A stretch of 42,574 bases of DNA from Chara braunii (taxonomy: Eukaryota > Streptophyta > Charophyceae > Charales > Characeae), in the NCBI GenBank assembly GCA_003427395.1, contig BFEA01000363.1, forward strand, positions 1,130,320 to 1,172,893, given 5' to 3'. Under the pieces are notes generated by a model, which searched no databases, had not been told where the DNA came from, and saw only the letters and a program-made list of their open reading frames with translations. Below, piece by piece: positions 11,501 through 22,819 of this stretch; the stretch's first letter is position 1, and each line of letters starts with the position of its first letter. The position numbers and the translations under genes were made by a program.

Positions 11501-12109
11501 TTACTGTCCCAGTGCCCTACGTCGAGCCTCCCTCCTTGCACGGTCCTCCATCTCTTGCTCCATTAACTTCCTTATCATCTGTAGATGACGAAGCGTTTCT
11601 TCTGAAAAGAAGGTTGTTGGGGATATCTCTTCTCCCCTGTTCAACTTTTCCTTGCCCTCCATAGCCCACTGATAACGCAAAATACTGGTCCATTGATCGA
11701 ACCAATCGCTGAAAGTTGGCCCGAATTCTCTTTTCCATGGGTCCTTTTCTTCCCCTGGGTCCTCCTCTCTTCCCCGATCTTCCCTTGTGGGTGTTGTTAC
11801 CTCATCTTCCTCCTTGTCGCTGGTGAGGTCAATGAACTCTATGGGATCATTCTCTTTCCGCCGTTGTCCTTCCTCTGGGTTCCCCTCTTCCTTACTACTA
11901 GGATCACTGTCTGAAGACAACTCTATTGGCTCCCCTTCCTTTAGTGGTGACGACCCTCTGGTTCTTTGCTTTCTGCCCCCCCTGTTCATAACTAGGTTGT
12001 GATCGAACCCCACATACAACTTCCTTTTCCTGGAGCTTGACTCTCCAGCTTGCGTTGACGACTGTCCCTCTTCCGGCCTGTTAATTGCATTGCCATCATT
12101 TTAATTCCC
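11501..12109 (-). CDS. Acidic ORF downstream of integrase, with SUMO-interacting-like motif
   Basis: This is a minus-strand open frame of about 200 codons. The region from about 12109 down to the first in-frame ATG (near 11989) is open but lacks an ATG, so the start is uncertain and could be a splice acceptor. The N-terminal part is basic (SSSRKRK). The middle is very acidic, with IELSSDSDPSS and FIDLTSDKEEDE. The C-terminal third is helical and charged, ending in a likely coiled coil (MIRKLMEQEMEDRARREARR). FIDLTSD followed by acidic residues fits the known SUMO-interacting motif pattern. It lies between integrase and the 3' LTR on the same strand, so it may be an accessory ORF of the element or a gag-like remnant. 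No family is recognised. Confidence 0.45.
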
Positions 12110-12607
12110 AAACTTCATTTTTTTCTTATTGTCTTCCTTCTTCTTGCCTGACCCTGTTCATACATAACAGTCACGGTACCCCTCATACACATGCATTCCC
12201 TTCCACTCCCGTTTGCAGCTCTTGAGGCTTCCCTAGAACTTTTGCTTGCCCCCATATAGTTGGTAGCCCCATTATCCCTTAGAACCCTTGACACATTGTC
12301 CCAACACATAGGTGCCCCATGTAGGCAGTCCACAGCATCAACCCCCCCAAAAACTATGGTACATTGTCCCAGCCCATAAGTACCTTGCGTAGACAGTCCC
12401 ATCCGTTACCCCACAAAAACTACAATGCATTGTCCCGTGCTCCCAGGCCCAGTCACAGTCAGCCCAGACAGCCTCCCCACGTTCCACAAAAGTCAAGAGA
12501 CACAAACGAACAATCCCTGTGGTCATGATCACTTCCACAGGGAGACGGTCCATAACTTATAGCCAGCTGCCTGCCTTTCAGGCTGTCAGTTCCCCAGTTT
12601 TCCTGTC
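12110..12607 (-). other. Spacer between integrase and acidic ORF
   Basis: About 500 bp has no supported gene. It contains two and a half copies of a repeat of about 70 bp at 12291-12435, with ACATTGTCCCA followed by CATAGGTGCC or CATAAGTACC and later CAAAAACTA. Confidence 0.5.
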
Positions 12608-14045
12608 CTAGGCCTCTTGTAGCCACTGTTCCATCGGATCCGTGCTAAAAAATCTGACCAATCTCTGTCCCGGAAATGACCCTCTTATGCTAGTACCATC
12701 GAGATCCTCAAGTTCAAATGTGTTCAGTCCCACCCGCTTAGTGATCCTGTAAGGCCCTTTGAATCTTTTTCCCAGCTGCGCGGACCATGTGCTTTCAAGA
12801 GCCGAGTTCCTAACTAACACCTTTTCCCCCACCAGGAGTGGCTCCTTCCGAATGTTCTTAACCCGGTCCCATCTTGCTTTATCCCTCATTTGGCTGTCCA
12901 TCACACGATTGACTACTTCCTCGAGTGCCTCCTCATTTCTGGCGACCTGCTGACAACGTGCGGTGATTAACTCTTCCGTGCTCAAGTGTGGGTCGTCATC
13001 TAGCCTGTTCCAGGTAGGGACCAAAACTTCTTTCGGAAAATCGATCTCTCTTCCATACCAGAGTTCTGCTGGAATACATCCCGTTGTTCTTTTTGGAGTC
13101 ATGTTCTCCGCGAAGACTGCTTGCTTGAGAAACCGTGACCAACTTCCCAAATTATCTACTGCCAACTTTGCGATTGTGTTGTTCAAAGTCTCGTGACCCC
13201 TTTCTACTGGTGCATTTGCCTCAGGATGGTAGGGCTCGGTGATCTTGATCGGTATATACAATGTCTTAAGCATGTTCAACATTTCCTTACTAACGAATTT
13301 TGTCCCATTGTCTGCTATAAACCTGCGCACGAAGGGGTGCCTTAGGTAAAAATCTTCCACCCTGTCGGCCACTGCTTTCCCCGTCTTCTTCTTGAGGGCT
13401 ATGGCTTCTACATAGCCACTGAGATTATCTCTTGCATCCAAGATATATCTAAACCCAACCGTTGATACGGGCATCACGGCAAGGTCGAGGTGAACCAGGT
13501 GTCCGGATCCCAGTACCCGAGTGGGTCTAAGGGGCTCGTAAACTCGTACGACGCTCCTCTCTTGACATATCAGACATGTCTGACAATACGTTGCGACCAT
13601 GCCTGCCATCCCTGACCAAAAGTACAGGGGCACGATCTTTGCCAGTGTTCCCTTCGACGACCGGTGACCCCCAATTAGCCCATCATGCATTGCCTGAATT
13701 ACGTCCAACTGCCTAGACCTCCCACAAATGACGCGTTTAGGATTTGTCCTTCCTCTCTCTTGAACAGGTGGCCGTTTCTTAGGACATACTTTTCTACTTC
13801 CTCCCTTGCCTTGGGACTGACTTCCGTGGATTGTTTGTTCCCTACAAGCATCAAACCGATTTCTTTGAAGACGCCCTCATACATCTGTATGAGAAAGAAT
13901 TCCTGTTCGTTCTGATCCGTACCCAGCTTTTCCCGAGTGAGGTTGACTAGGTACTGACACTCCTTCTGCGCCCAGGTTTCGACCAACATCATTCCGGCAT
14001 CCCGTCCCCTTTCCACGGTCATTGCCATCAATTCTTCCCTAGGCC
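12608..14045 (-). pseudogene. pol: Integrase region of Ty3-type pol (frameshifted)
   Basis: This encodes the integrase that would insert element DNA into the genome. The main frame (13708-12608, 366 codons) holds an HHCC zinc finger (H8, H15, C42, C45), then the catalytic core with D75 (HLDLAVMPV), D133 (FIADNGTKF) and E169 (APVERGHETL). Exactly 35 residues separate the last two, matching D,D(35)E. The C-terminal part has GEKVLVRNSALES and RFKGPYRITKRVG, typical of the Ty3 integrase tail. No chromodomain is seen. The upstream piece (14031-13699) is in another frame, so there is a frameshift near 13720 and another near 14050 to the RNase H frame. The catalytic residues survive, but the polyprotein is broken. 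Identification of the family is firm. Confidence 0.9.
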
Positions 14046-15889
14046 CTACTTCTGTTCCCCACGAGTCCTTCTCCCTACAACTACTGGAGGCGCGCCTTTT
14101 TCCAAGGTCTGAATCAGCAGCTGATCTGTTGTAATTGCTGGATCTGCCATCTCATTATCCACAACAAGGGTCCCTCCTTCGTACTCCAGGAAGACGTCAA
14201 TTGGTTTCGCATCCTCTACTCCTTCTGGCGTGAAGCATACCCTGCTCAACCCATCTGCCCTATTTTGAAGGTCTACAATTCGCTCGACCTTATAGTCGAA
14301 TTGCCATATGAAGCCTATCCATCTGCCAACGGTCGGGTCTATAGGCTTGTAGTTTTTTAGGGCTCTGGCCACGTTGGTGGGATCGATCCTTAGGATAAAT
14401 CGCCTTCCAAACAGGTATGCGTGGAAGGTCTTAAGACAATGTAAGATTGCTAAAACCTCCTTCTTAAATTGCGAATACCGTCGTTCTGCTGAATTCAGGG
14501 TCCTACTTTCAAATTTGATTGGTCTTTCTTTGCCCTCCTCGCTTCTCTGTATCAACACTCCTCCAACTGCCAGCGGTCCCCCGTCTGTTTCTAAGATGAA
14601 GGGCCGTCCTACCTCGTTATTGAAACAGGGTGCTGCTAGAATGACCTGGTCGAACGACAGGATGTCTTTCAGGGTTTGGGCCACCGCTTCCCTATCCTTG
14701 GTCCAATCCATAGTGTCGCCTTCCCTAATCATTGCGCGGATAGGCTCTGCTATCTTTGCGAATCCCTTGATGAAGATCCTCCAGAACCCAACCACCCCTA
14801 AGAAGGCTCGTACTTCCGTCGTGGTACGCAGGGGTGTTGGCCAATGGGAAATCTTATCCGTCTTTGCTGGGTCGGGTCTCCTCCCATAAGCTCCGCAACT
14901 AAATCCCAGTATGGTTACTTTCGGGACGGCTAGGATGCTCTTGGATCCGCTTGCAGTAATATTGTAAACAAGGAATCGCTGGAGTAGGTCCTTAATATCC
15001 TGCAGGTGGTCCCAGACAAACTTTCGTACGCCTGGCTCGACCTCCGTCTCGTCCTTGTACCTTGCATCTTTTACGGGATTATCATTTATATACGGTTCAC
15101 ACTTTTTCGAAAGCATATCCCCTGCGACAACGAGCATCCTTCTCTGCACCTCTGCTACCGCATTTGTAAAACCCATAGGGGTCACTTCCATCTGCAGCTG
15201 CCCTACGAGGGTGTGCATTGCGGTGTATGGTCTATCCCTCGCATCGAGAGGCAGCTGATCATATCCTGAGTACAAGTCTACCAGGGAGTAAATACTCCGC
15301 CCCGCATGAGATTCTGTCAGTAAGTCGGCATGTGGAAGTGAACCTGCGTCCCTAATTATTACCGCATTAAGCTTCTGCAGGTCATGGATCTACACGAGCG
15401 TCTTATTGGGCTTCCTGAACACGAACCACCTGTTCGCGTAGGGGGATGCGGTGGGTTCAGCCACGAAAGAATCTATCTTAGCTCTAAGCAGGTCGGTGAC
15501 CTCCGCTGCTATCCCAAACTCATAAGCGGGCCCTTTATCATCCCAACACTCGTGTTGTACGGTGTGGATCCTGATAGGGGGAACTAGCTTTGCGTCCAAT
15601 CGCCCTTTCTGATGATCGTTGAAAGCGAAGGCTAAATGAAACTCCTGGCATGCCTTTCTTATCAACTGAGTTTCTTCTGCTGTTAGAGACCCTTCCACTC
15701 CTATTTTCATGGTATCTGCTACCTCGTATGGTATGCAATGCCCTTCTGTTGCGCGTCTCTCCCTTATAACCCGTAGGATCTCCTCCTCTTTTTCCATGAC
15801 CTCTTCCTTTGATGTTTCTACTAGGATCGAGACCGGGTTGGCCTTCTTTCCTATGGGTTTGTATTTTCGCACACTGCCTTCTGGGATCG
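14046..15889 (-). pseudogene. pol: Reverse transcriptase and RNase H of Ty3-type pol (stop, mutated active site)
   Basis: This encodes the polymerase that copies element RNA into DNA and the RNase H that removes the template. Reading down from about 15889, RT motifs include VFRKPNK, HDLQKLNAV, SLVDLYSGYDQ (motif A) and VTPMGFTNAVAEVQ (motif B). The catalytic motif C reads YIND where Y-x-D-D is required. A TAG at 15390-15392 interrupts the frame just after FRKPNKTLV, although the protein signal continues in the same frame. The linker includes GFWRIFIKGFAKIAEPI. RNase H follows with FILETDGGP, SAERRYSQFKKEVLAIL and FILRIDPTN. The frame is otherwise open for 409 codons to 14046. The protein is inactive as sequenced because of the stop and the D-to-N change. 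Confidence 0.9.
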
Positions 15890-16560
15890 TTCTCCTAAAA
15901 ATGAACGGTCGGGATTAGCCTTGCTATTTCCATGATACGGGGCTGAATGCTAACTATCTTCCCATTCAGACAGTAGCCTTTTCGAACCTCATCCTCAAAC
16001 TTGGCAAGCGCTGTCGGGTCCACCTCCACTTTGTGGTACCTGATTGCCTTAACAAGTTGCAACAGGTCAGGGATTTCGAGCACTAGCTCGAGGTTCTCGT
16101 TACGGCCTTCCTTTGGCTTGGGCAGGCTGGCCCCAAGTTCAACTTTCTGCTCCTTTTCCGCCACCATAACCCCCAGAGGTTCGTCCTCTGGCCTCCTCTT
16201 CTTTACAAGTAGACTCATCTTGATCCATTCCTTTTTACTCAAAGTCTCCTCGATCATGATTTCTACTCTTTCCCTCATGCCTTCCATTCACGCGAATGCC
16301 CCCTTCTGCGCACTTTCTTCAAATGTTGGAGGCCAGGTTGCCAATTTGCCCTTCGGAGGGTCCCCTCCGGTCCCAAGAAGTCGGAGGAGTTCCCTGCGGC
16401 CGGTAACTGGGTCCTCAATGTTTATCATGTATGTGCCGTATGTTTCCGACCACGAACAACCATAATAAGGGTCCGTTGTGTTTGGGGAAAGAGAGTGGCA
16501 GCCCGTGGGACGCTGGGAACCATACTCGATACACTGCAAATATTTTCCACAAGGGCGCAA
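15890..16560 (-). pseudogene. pol: Pol region between protease and RT (one stop, one frameshift)
   Basis: A minus-strand frame runs from 16560 to 15895 with a TGA at 16288-16290. Both sides keep protein character (INIEDPVTGRRELLRLLGTGG before, MEGMRERVEIMIEETLSKK after). A frameshift at a T-rich run near 15897-15903 then leads into the RT frame. In Ty3-type elements this stretch links protease and RT. Here the protease itself is absent on this strand, and the coding signal fades by about 16560. The missing upstream part is found on the plus strand at 25.8-28.5 kb, which supports the inversion described in the findings. Confidence 0.7.
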
Positions 16561-16885
16561 TTTGCCGCCCTTTTGCTTGTAGCCGCTATGCAGCGCGGAC
16601 GGAAGAATGAAAAATAGCAGTCGATACCCCTACACATATATGCATATCTTTTGACGGGTGACCCGTGCCAGGTCTGGACCCGCCCACACCTACCCGTTTT
16701 TTTTTTAAATCAGGGCAAGACACCCACAACTGGCCAATTCCTTTTCCCGACTACTGCCTCCAACCCTGTTGTGAGCCATCCTCCCATCCCCTAGCCACAC
16801 CTGGTTGGGTGGGATATGGGGCTAGCCAGACCTGCCCACAGCTGTCGGGTCCGGCTGGGGGCAGCAGAGTGCGGCTACAACCAGC
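16561..16885. other. Unassigned spacer at the left inversion breakpoint
   Basis: About 325 bp lies between the start of pol and the inverted 80-bp array. It contains a run of T at 16698-16706 and several CCCGCCC/CAGACCTG-like words, but no gene, tRNA or clear terminal repeat. One breakpoint of the 15-kb inversion must lie at or near its right end. Confidence 0.4.
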
Positions 16886-17294
16886 CTTTTGCATGCTCTC
16901 ACTTGTGCAGTCTGTCTCTACCCCCTGCTGAACACAGTAACCTTCGGTGTGGGTATGTATGAGTATTACAGTCCCCGCAACTTGCGCAGTCCATCTTTAC
17001 CCCCTGCTGTACCCAGTAACATGCGGTGTGTGTATGTGTGTGTGCTGCAGTCCCCAGTAACTTCTGCAGTCCGTCTTTACCCCCTGCTGAACCCAGTAAC
17101 CTTCGGTGTGTGTATGTGTGAGTGCTGCAGTCCCCGGTAACTTGCGCAGTCCATCTTTACCCCTTGCTCAACTCGGTAACATTCGGTGTGGGTATGTGTG
17201 AATTTTGCAGTTCCCGACAACTTGTGCAGCCCACATTTACCCCAGCCTGTACCCGGTGACGTTCGAAGTATGTGCGTGGGTGTGTGTGTGTGTG
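16886..17294. repeat. 80-bp array, reverse complement
   Basis: About five copies of the 80-bp unit occur in reverse-complement orientation (TTTACCCCCTGCTG... then GTGTGTATGTGTG). They lead into the junction segment at about 17295-17430, as in the 3' LTR. Confidence 0.9.
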
Positions 17295-17429
17295 GGCTGC
17301 AGTTCGGTCCCTTCTCCATTTTTGCTGTGACCGGTGACTTCCGAAAGTGATATGGGGCAGCCAGACACACGAAGTAGAAAACGGAGGTACGGGGCTAGGA
17401 GCTAGGACACGTCCAACGGACCTTCTTTC

Positions 17430-18722
17430 ACGTCCATCCCCCATAGTCGGACCACCCCAACCCTTCTCCCTCCTCCATCACTCACACCCGTCCACCATAC
17501 CCGGACCACCCCAACCCTTCTCCCTCCTCCATCACTCAGACCCGTTCACCATCACCGACCATCCCCAACCCTCCTTCCTCCATCACTCACACCCGTCCAC
17601 CATAGCCAACCACATCCAACCCTTCTTCTTCCTTGAAGTTCATCACCCACACCCGTCCACCATAGCCGACCACCTCCAACCCTTCTTTTTTCTCCACCAT
17701 AGCCGACCACCTCCTACCCTTCTTCTTCCTCCATCACCTACACCCGTCCACCATAGCCAACCACCTTCAACCCTTCTTCTTCCTCCATCACCCATACCCG
17801 TCCACCATAGCCGACCACCTTCAACCCTCCTTCCTCCTCCATCACCCACATCCATCCTCCATAGTCGGACCTCCCCAACCCTTCTCCTTCCTCCATCACC
17901 CACACCCGACCACCATAGTCGGACCACCCCAACCCTTCTCCCTCCTCCATCACCTACACCCGTCCACCATAGCCGACCACCTCCACCCCTTCTTCTTCCT
18001 CCATCATCTACACCCGTCCACCATAGCCGACCACCTTCAACCCTCCTTCCTACTCCATCACCCACACCCGTCCACCATAGCTGACCACCTCCAACCCTTC
18101 TTCCTCCTCCATTACCCACACCCGTCCGCCATAGTCGACCACCTTCAACCCGTCTTCTTCCTCCATCACCCACACCCGTCCACCATAGCCGGACCACCCC
18201 AACCCNATAGCCGGACCACCCCAACCCGTCTCCTCCTCCGTCACTCACACCCGTCCACCATAGCTAACCACCCCCAACCCTTCTTCTTCCTCCATCACCC
18301 ATACCCGTCCACCATAGTCAGACCACCCCAACCCTTCTCCCTCCTCCATCACTCACACCCGTCCACCATAGCTAACCACCTCCAACCCTTATTCTTCCTC
18401 CATCACCCACACCCGTCCACCATAGCCGACCACGTTCAACCCTCCTTCCTCCTCCATCACCCACACCCGTCCACCATAGCCGACCACCTCCAACCCTTCT
18501 TCCTCCTCCATCACCCACACCCATCCGCCATAGCCGACCACCTTCAACCCCTCTTCTTCCTCCATCACCCACACCCGTCCACCATAGTCGGACCACCCCA
18601 ACCTCTCCCCCTCCTCCGTCACTCACACCCGTCCACTATAGCCGACCACCTCCAACCCTTCTTCCTCCTCCATCACCCATACCCGTCCACCATAGTCAAC
18701 CACCTCCAACCCTTCTCCGCTT
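17430..18722. repeat. 54-bp array, reverse complement
   Basis: About 24 copies of the 54-bp unit are present, C and pyrimidine rich on plus (CACCCGTCCACCATAGCCGA). A single N at 18206 sits between two copies of the same words, so the length is unreliable. The proline/histidine-rich ORF of 245 codons across it is a repeat artefact. Confidence 0.95.
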
Positions 18723-18827
18723 ATCATCTCCCTCATCCACTCGAGGGCCGAAGGGGCCGCAAGGAGGTAGGGGAAGTCCCGGGTAGGGCCGGTTAGGAAG
18801 AGGCGAGGATCAAGGTCGATTAGGACG

Positions 18828-19000
18828 NNNNNNNNNNNNNNNNNNNNNNNNNNNNNNNNNNNNNNNNNNNNNNNNNNNNNNNNNNNNNNNNNNNNNNNNN
18901 NNNNNNNNNNNNNNNNNNNNNNNNNNNNNNNNNNNNNNNNNNNNNNNNNNNNNNNNNNNNNNNNNNNNNNNNNNNNNNNNNNNNNNNNNNNNNNNNNNNN
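18828..19000. other. Assembly gap (173 N)
   Basis: This run of N inside the LTR tail is next to a CT microsatellite. The real size is unknown. Confidence 1.
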
Positions 19001-19074
<74 letters not shown>

Positions 19075-19078
19075 TTCT
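19001..19078. repeat. CT microsatellite
   Basis: An almost pure (CT)n run of about 66 bp ends in TTTCTC variants and abuts the N gap. Confidence 0.95.
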
Positions 19079-19167
19079 CCCATTCCTTGAAACTCTTTAA
19101 CCCTCACCTCTTCCCTCTCCCCTTCCCCTCCATGGCATGTAACTAACCTCTACCCTCACCTGTTACA

Positions 19168-21856
19168 TTGCCAGGGAACGAACGAAAAGGAACTTAGTCC
19201 TCACTTGGTGGAAAGCGAGGGCAAGGGAAGGGCTGCCGGTCCCTTGTGCCACCAAGAAGGAAAGGATACGGGACTATTGAGTGCATTTGCGAAAGCGAAA
19301 AGGAGTGCTGATTTTGGACGAGGTCAGTTCGACTCAACCATCCTCCCGGAATGCATGACTGAGGAGATCGCATGGCTTGCCTATGTGAAAGGGGAGGGAA
19401 CTCATAAGGGGAAATGAAAGGCAACTACAACTTAGGATTGCCGGAATGGGGCGATGTGTTGACCCCAATGGGGATTGTACTTGGTCATTTGTCTTGTGTG
19501 GTCTTGCGCAGATGAGTAGCTAGGGATGGTTTTGACGGGGCTGAACCCGCGGATGAGGACTAGGGTGGGAGATTGGCTAAGGAAAGGACTTGGATTCGGC
19601 TTAAGCCGTGGATGCAGGATGAGTTGAGACCGGGCGCTTGGGTGGATGGTTGATGCATGGACTTGGTTTGTGTGGAGGTTGCATGGAATGTCTCTCTCAT
19701 GTGCAATGCGACCCCTGAAAAGACTAAGGGCGGTCTTCGATAGGTGATGCGATGCTAGTGGCTCTCGCTAAAAATATAGCGGCTAGGGGTCCGGGCGACG
19801 CCGCCCTACCCCAAGGATGCTGCCGCGGTTGTCCCGAACCATTAGACCTAGTGAAAAGGTGCGTGGCCTAATGGATGACGCTTGGCCTGCGCACGGTAAG
19901 AAGACAAATTCTCAACGAACTCCCTGGACTGCCTGAGTATTGGAAAGAGCAATTGCCTGGTCAGACTTAAATGAATGAAGAAACACCGCGAGTGACCAAA
20001 GAGCTACCATCTTGACGCGAGAGCGGAGGTACATCCCCCAATGTAAAGCCCTCTCGCATAAGGCCCATCCCCATCCATCTCATAGCACTAGGTGGGGGTG
20101 CCCCTGGGACGAACGACCCGCGCCCTGAGCGTGAGCGTGGGTGGGTCGAGCCAAATGGGACCCGCAGTGGGGGTCGACGGAGGCTCGAAAGTCCTTCAAG
20201 GTACAGCCCCTACAAAAATGGTGGAAGTGCTGGGTATTGGGTTAAACTGACTCATACGGTCTCGAGGGGGGCGCCCGACGCATGACCGTGAACATAAACA
20301 TGAAGATAAGGAATATGGATTTGTGTATGCTCTGTCCCTTTGAGCCAATCAGAATTGAGGGTGGTTGGGCGCATGGCAAGGTCACGCCTGGAGGAAGAAC
20401 ATGCATGCTTGCACTTTTGATCAGCCATCTCGCTTTAAGATGACTCTAGTCCTCCTTCCCTTGAACAGATGATCGCCAGGCCGGGGAAGCCTTGGGCAAG
20501 CCGTAGGTTGACACTTCCTCTTCGTGCGAAAGAAGGGCTCCGGTTACCTGGCAGGCGATTGGGATTCCAGGCTCGTCCGGGTTCTGATGAAAAGCCCGCG
20601 GCGGAGTGATCCGACCGACATGAGTGCTCTCTTTCCTTTTCTTTGGGCTCCATGCACCACACTTAATGCTTGACGGAACTTCATATGAACACAAAGGGTA
20701 ATCGAGAAGGAACAATCCTGCCCTATGAACGGACACACAAGCAAAGATAAGGGAATGAAGGGAATTGCTAGACTCCAAGAAAAACTAGCTCACCCTTGAA
20801 GATGCTCATGAGAAGGAACCGTGCACTGTGTATGAATGTTAGAGGAGAGTGACACGCACTGTCCCGAGAGAGAATTTGTGAGCTATGGGTAGGAAGCGCG
20901 GGGTGCACCAGGGGAAAGGCACTTGTGTTATGTGTGTCGCACTTGGGACTTGTGACAGCACGATTGGGATTTCGAGCGTCCTGCCATTTGGAAGGAAAGG
21001 GAGGGTCTGCACCGGCCACTGCGGACTGCCAAACACCGTTTTCTTTGCAGGCCGCCATTTGTTCGTATGCGGGGTCAAGCCACCGAGCTGTCTAACGGGA
21101 GTTTGTCGCGTTGAGTGCTTATTAGCATTCATGTCCGCGCGGTGACGGTCTTCGGCTCGATTGATGCGTCGGGCGGGGTTTGAAACGTCCTCAGGCGGGG
21201 CCTAGCCTGTGGACTGGCGGAGTGAGCACCACTGCATGGGGGCAAAGACGAAGCTTGGGAGGCGGTAAGTAGCTCCTCGTAGCCTAGTTTGGGAAAGGTT
21301 GTTCCTTATCGCACCGGTGGAAGTGAATGCCTGGACGGCTGACTCCAATGGCCCTACCGAGATGTGCGGGGTGATTTCCGAGATTAACGGTGGGTACACA
21401 AGCGGCAAGTCGTGATGGGGTATTCTGGGCTAGAAGGTGGGGGCGAACCCCCACTAGAGTGTATGTACCACGCTCGCGACGGTTGAGCTGTGCTGGAGGT
21501 ATGGGCTAAAACCCTGCCGATGGTAACAGTGGAGAGACCATTTCTGGGGAAAAGGTCGGTGAGGAGATGACCAACCGGTGTGCGATGTTTACCTGAGTTT
21601 TACCTTTTGTACCTTCCTTTGTAAAGTTGCCTGATGAATGGTGAATGGGGACCGAGCTTCTAAATTTATTCTCACCTCCAAGTCTAAGTCCGCACGAGTG
21701 AGAAAACATGAGGAAGAAGCAGGATAGGAGTCGGAAGAAAAAGGGACCCCGAGAAAGCGATGACGGCCAAGCATGATCGATTGGGGGTATGGTAGGGCAA
21801 TGGCACCTGGGAAATCAATAAGAAAAGTTAGGAAGACCCGGATGAGGGGTCTGAAA
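19168..21856 (+). other. Leader between LTR end and the first module ORF
   Basis: About 2.7 kb has no supported gene. The ORFs are under 115 codons, lie on both strands, and show no domain or shared composition with the modules that follow. A 14-base match to tRNA-Arg D-arms (GTGGCCTAATGGAT) occurs near 19863. In plant Ty3 elements such as Ogre, a long leader and an extra ORF precede gag, and this position is equivalent. Confidence 0.45.
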
Positions 21857-22765
21857 ACAACTCTCATCTAGAAAAGGAAAAGCAAACCATCTGACCATGA
21901 GGAGCCGTATGATGCTCTCATGTGGGAAGCAGGACAAGCGTCGGTAAACAAGATGGCGCAATGGTTGTTGCCTCCTGTCTACTCTAGTGGTCCGGAAATG
22001 CCTATAGAGGTAAGGGATGGGGTATTTGTTGTTCTTCTGGAAGAAGGGACGTGGACCGACCTAGAACCGGCCTATGAAACCGTAATGCTGGACGAGAAGG
22101 ACGCGTTCCTCTGGATACAGACCATCTAGATTAAGGTCAGCCTGACAAGACTTTCACCTAGCTTGATGGACCAAGAATTCCGGGGAACAGTGGAAGTTCG
22201 AGTATGGGTCTACCTATCACAGGAATTGGAAAATGCAATGGTAGTGGGACTAGTATTGGGCACCACACCGGATCAGCTATTTAGGCAAGCGGAACGGGAC
22301 GTGGTATGGGCAGCATGTTGGCGGGCAGAAATGAAGATGGAAAGGATGGAGGTGCGAGTGGAACTCGGGGACCGAAAAAATATGAGACGTCCTCTTGGGA
22401 CAATAAGGTGCGTGGTACCCCCGTCTCTGGTGGATGCAGTCTTTCGGACCAGGGATAGACTGGAACGTATATGTCAATCAATGACACGCCTGGGGCTGTA
22501 CCAATGTGCTAGACAATACTTCTTTAAACTGTCGGTGGAAGCAGGGTCGTTTGAAGGAAACCGGGCGGAAGAATTAGCTGAGGTGTTAAACCTCCTCCGC
22601 GCGGACGAAGTCTTTGTTCCTAGTCTGGTGTATTGGCAGATAGTTTACCGAAATGTGGCGGCGTGGGAAACGTTCTTCGAAGGGATGAAAAAGATGTTCC
22701 TAGGCGAGGAGGAGGATTTCACTGATGAGGAGGACGGGGACGAGATAGAGGATTGGGACTTTTGA
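21857..22765 (+). pseudogene. Module 1 of a repeated, unrecognised protein family
   Basis: The open frame begins after a TAG near 21855, and the first good ATG is at 21920. A TAG at 22127-22129 splits the frame after AFLWIQTI, yet protein signal continues in the same frame. Part A contains VRVWVYLSQELENAM followed by LVLGTTPDQLFRQA. Part B contains IRCVVPPSLVDAVF, YFFKLSVEAGSFEGN and VLNLLRADEVFVPSLVYWQI. It ends in an acidic tail (EEEDFTDEEDGDEIEDWDF) and TGA. The A and B parts recur in the three following ORFs. No known domain is recognised. All four lie upstream of gag on the same strand, so they are probably part of the element's accessory region. Confidence 0.55.
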
Positions 22766-22819
22766 GGGGGGGGCTTACCTGGGGAAAACGAGTTGTCGAC
22801 TATGTGCAGGTAGGGAGCG

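Larger units (their letters stand above)
16886..19167 (+). mobile_element. Distal part of the 5' LTR, inverted relative to its first part
   Basis: On the plus strand this reads 80-bp array, junction segment, 54-bp array, a short tail, an N gap, a CT microsatellite and then CACCTGTTACA at about 19157-19167. The order matches the second half of the 3' LTR read on the minus strand. TGTTACA mirrors the TGT start of the LTR, so the LTR end is placed here tentatively. No TGG primer-binding site follows immediately; the next bases are TTGCCAGGGAACG. The first part of this LTR (unique sequence plus 91-bp array) is missing here and is found at 31684-40897. Confidence 0.6.

Noticed and set aside
19168-19190. 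Primer-binding site right after the LTR end
   Set aside because: The bases TTGCCAGGGAACG do not start with TGG and match no tRNA 3' end I can name, so no primer site is called.
19862-19935. A functional tRNA-Arg gene
   Set aside because: Only the D-arm region matches. There is no anticodon stem, T-arm or acceptor stem.
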